A stretch of DNA of 64,000 nt from Rebecca billardiae RCC1528 (taxonomy: Eukaryota; Haptophyta): NCBI GenBank assembly GCA_965240325.2, contig OZ251244.1, forward strand, positions 372,001-436,000, read 5' to 3'. Under the pieces are notes generated by a model. It had not been told where the DNA came from. It searched no databases and worked only from the letters and a program-made list of their open reading frames with translations. Shown piece by piece: positions 61,741 to 64,000 of this stretch. The number at the start of each line of letters is the position of its first letter. Position 1 is the stretch's first letter. The translations under genes were made by a program, and so were the position numbers.

Positions 61741-62395
61741 GGTGCTCGCCGCCCGTAGGAGTCAGCACGTGTAACTACTATTACCAGTAGCCGATTCCGG
61801 GCGTAACAGCTGTCCCTGGTCCGGGCTCAAGTCGATCCCGGTGGCCTTCCCGGGGAAAGAAATGCACTGCCCCCATGGAGGAAAATGGGATGAATCGGCT
61901 GATTACAGCGGTTATTAACTCCATTCAGTACTTCGACAGACGAATCAGGAGAGCTGCGCCCTCGTGCCTGTGTCTTTAAATCATAGAATTGGTCCCCCGC
62001 CAAATATTTGTCGACACCACGCAGTTCCTCGAAAGTCCCGGGTGATCCGCCTCAAGAAGACAAGAACTGATCCATCAAAACGGGTTTCCTCGTGTTCACG
62101 AGCTGAAGAGTCTTTTTGTCGTCAGGTAGATGCGAGATGCACAAGAAAGTGGGTGAGGGAGGTTCGCACGAATCACGACAAACTCCAAGATCGGGAGTTC
62201 GAGATGCACTCCAGATACAGACGATCACACGAGATCGCTCGTGGTTGTATGAAGGGAGATGGCTATCTCCCTTGGTTGTATATGCCATCCCCTCGACGCG
62301 GCCCACCCGAACGCGCCTGCGAGCTGAACCCATCTTACCCAAATCCAACACCTCAGCAACCTCCACCCCGGCCGACGACGGCACGTGCGGCTGGA
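61741..62395. other. upstream intergenic region
   Basis: Lower-GC stretch with a frame that runs into the next gene but lacks an ATG and family-like sequence. Nothing else was recognised. Confidence 0.5.
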
Positions 62396-63703
62396 ATGGC
62401 GCTCCTAGACGTGCTCTCAACGGACGAGCACCTGCGGCTGGTGATCGACGTCCTCGACGAGGACGATGCCTTCTGTGCGGCGCTCTGCTGCACGGCGATG
62501 CGCGACGCCGTCTTCTCGCGCTTCCCCGCCGGCGTGCGCACGCGATTCGGCGCGGCCTGCGCCTCGAGCGCTCGCGCGTGCTGGGCGATGCGCCTCGGCG
62601 ACGAGCACGCGCCGGCAGCGGCGGAGTTGTGCGCCGCTGCGGCATGCCTGAATAGACCGGCCATTTTGCGCAAGCTCGGCGACCTCGGCGCCATCCCCGA
62701 CAGCCGCGCGCTCTGCATGGCCGCGCGCAACCGCTCGGTGCTGAGCGCTGAGTGGTTGCTGCTCCACTGCATGCTGATGCCCGGGCCGCTCGCGGTGGAG
62801 GCCGCGGCGGAGGGCGCGCACTCGCGCATCCTCGAACGCTTCCTCACGCTCGCCCGCGGCGACTGGAGCGCCTCGGCGTACGTCGCCGCGGCGCGCGGCG
62901 GCAGCGTCGACTGCCTTCGGCTGCTTGTCTCCGCAGACGACGACGACGACGACGACATGCTGCCGGACGAGCAGCTCGAGGCGGTGCTCATCGAGGCGGA
63001 GATGCACGCGCTGCGCGCACGCGCGCTCGCCGAGTGCGCGAAGCGCGAGCCGGCGCCCGCGCCGCCCGCCGCCACGCCGCCCGAGGCGAGGGGCGGGCTG
63101 ATCAGCAGCGGCCTCGCGTGGCTGCGGCCGTCACGCTCCGTGGAGCCGGCGCCGGCGCGCGGCCGGCTGTGGCCGGGCGGCCGGCGGTCCGCCTCGCCGA
63201 CACTGCCCGCCCCACGGCAGGAGCTGCCGGCCGAGCCGGCCGACATCCCGCTCCCGGCGCCGCTCGGGTGGCGGCGGCACACCGCCGAGCTGACGCCGCA
63301 GCGGCCAACCGGCCGGCGCTGGGACGAGCGCGCGTGCGAGGCCGCGGCCGCGGCGGGCCACTGGGACGCGCTCAAGTTCCTGCTCGTCGCCGGCGCGCCG
63401 TGCGACTGGACGTCGGTGCGCGCCGCCGCGTGCCGCGGTGATGTCACGATGGCCAACTGGATCGCGCAGCAGGGCTGCGCGTGGCTGCCCGGCGCCGACG
63501 AGATTGCGGCCGCGGCCGCGCGCTGCGGACACGTCAAGGTGCTCCGGTGGATGCGGCAGCGCGGCTGGGAGTGGCACGACTGCGCCTCGCCCGCGCTGGT
63601 GGTGGACGAGGCGCTGCGCGCCGGGCAGCACGAGCTGCTCGGCTGGCTCGTCGACAAGGGCTTCCCCGTCGACCACGGCGCGCTCGAGGCGGCCGCGGCC
63701 TAA
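62396..63703 (+). CDS. F-box-like / ankyrin-type repeat protein
   Basis: Single exon, 435 aa from the ATG at 62396. The frame is open upstream, but that part is AT-richer and unlike protein. Residues 1-45 look like an F-box (LLDVLSTDEHLRLVIDVLDE, FCAALCCTAMRDAV). Diverged ankyrin-like units follow (SAEWLLLHCML; ILERFLTLARGDW; DCLRLLVSADD plus an Asp run), then a 100-residue Pro/Ala-rich linker and clearer C-terminal units (HWDALKFLLVAGAPCDW; CRGDVTMANWIAQQGCAW; CGHVKVLRWMRQRGWEWHDC; HELLGWLVDKGFPVDHGA). This repeat style, with W and C at unit ends, is common in expanded families of algae and their large viruses. Possible substrate receptor for ubiquitin ligase (inference). Confidence 0.75.
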   Translation: MALLDVLSTDEHLRLVIDVLDEDDAFCAALCCTAMRDAVFSRFPAGVRTRFGAACASSARACWAMRLGDEHAPAAAELCAAAACLNRPAILRKLGDLGAIPDSRALCMAARNRSVLSAEWLLLHCMLMPGPLAVEAAAEGAHSRILERFLTLARGDWSASAYVAAARGGSVDCLRLLVSADDDDDDDMLPDEQLEAVLIEAEMHALRARALAECAKREPAPAPPAATPPEARGGLISSGLAWLRPSRSVEPAPARGRLWPGGRRSASPTLPAPRQELPAEPADIPLPAPLGWRRHTAELTPQRPTGRRWDERACEAAAAAGHWDALKFLLVAGAPCDWTSVRAAACRGDVTMANWIAQQGCAWLPGADEIAAAAARCGHVKVLRWMRQRGWEWHDCASPALVVDEALRAGQHELLGWLVDKGFPVDHGALEAAAA

Positions 63704-64000
63704 TAAGGCGCGAGCGGCTGCCGCGCTCGTGGGCGTGTGAGCGCACGACGCACGCGCGCGCGCAACGGCGCACCTACTTCTGTACCCCACCCACGGCCTT
63801 GCAGGCTCGTGGGCTTCAGCCAGCCCAAGCCACTCCCGAGGCTATGCACACCCGACCTCCGACGGCGCCCACGATCGCCCCCGCCCAAGCCCATTACGCA
63901 CCTTGGGCGGCCGCGACGGCACCAGACGGCCCGACAGCACGTTTGACTCTGTATGACTTTGCACATCCACGCTCCGCGCGACGGCTCCCGCTGATGCATT
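63704..64000. other. window end, nothing recognised
   Basis: Short GC-rich stretch after the TAA/TAA stop of the ankyrin gene. No feature supported. Confidence 0.5.

Overview
This is nuclear DNA from a GC-rich eukaryote, most likely a flagellated alga with a red-derived secondary plastid. A haptophyte fits best, but I infer this and cannot prove it from 64 kb. The genes have short, very GC-rich spliceosomal introns starting GTGCG or GCGCG and ending CGCAG. A calcium-binding protein carries a signal peptide followed by a Phe-initiated transit peptide (the plastid targeting style of haptophytes and stramenopiles). Coproporphyrinogen oxidase also has a presequence. Coiled-coil, tubby, TRP-channel and hybrid histidine-kinase genes suit a motile protist. 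Genes lie on both strands, often as closely spaced divergent pairs. There are no operons, and I saw no rRNA or tRNA genes. Exon coordinates were built by hand: every proposed join keeps frame and restores family-conserved sequence across the junction.

Layout. 1-6 kb: a divergent pair of paralogous small membrane-anchored proteins of unknown family, then repeat-rich DNA. 5.8-15.3 kb: plastid-type EF-hand protein (-), secreted VWA-domain membrane protein (+), cyclophilin (+), coproporphyrinogen III oxidase (+). 15.9-23.1 kb: a young foldback element, then a WD40-TRP ion-channel fusion (+) and a 5'-truncated sulfotransferase-like gene (-), both inside a pair of 79-bp inverted repeats. 23.7-33.9 kb: ankyrin protein (-), a 1695-residue EF-hand/OmpA-like/FABP-like multidomain protein (-, 7 exons) and a tubby-like protein (+).

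33.8-41.9 kb: a modular repeat array. Copies of the 3' end of the tubby gene (T) alternate with a palindromic block (H), each separated by a shared AT-rich spacer (S), in the order T1-S-H1-S-T2-S-H2-S-T3-S-H3-S-T4-S. A 4.9-kb copia-like LTR element, pol-deleted and in minus orientation, sits inside the third spacer.

42-63.7 kb: a small coiled-coil protein (-), a six-TM hybrid histidine kinase (+), SmF (-) divergent from a dual-specificity phosphatase (+), a 3-kb non-coding tract with a (TA)n run, Pcf11 (-) divergent from a fringe-like glycosyltransferase (+), a coiled-coil flagellar candidate (-) and an F-box-like/ankyrin protein (+).

The best candidates for something undescribed are the EF-hand + 4 OmpA-like + 2 FABP-like protein (25651-31690), the WD40-TRP fusion (17080-21327) and the T/S/H array (33804-41925). 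Three of 27 reconstructed introns appear to use GC-AG splice sites.
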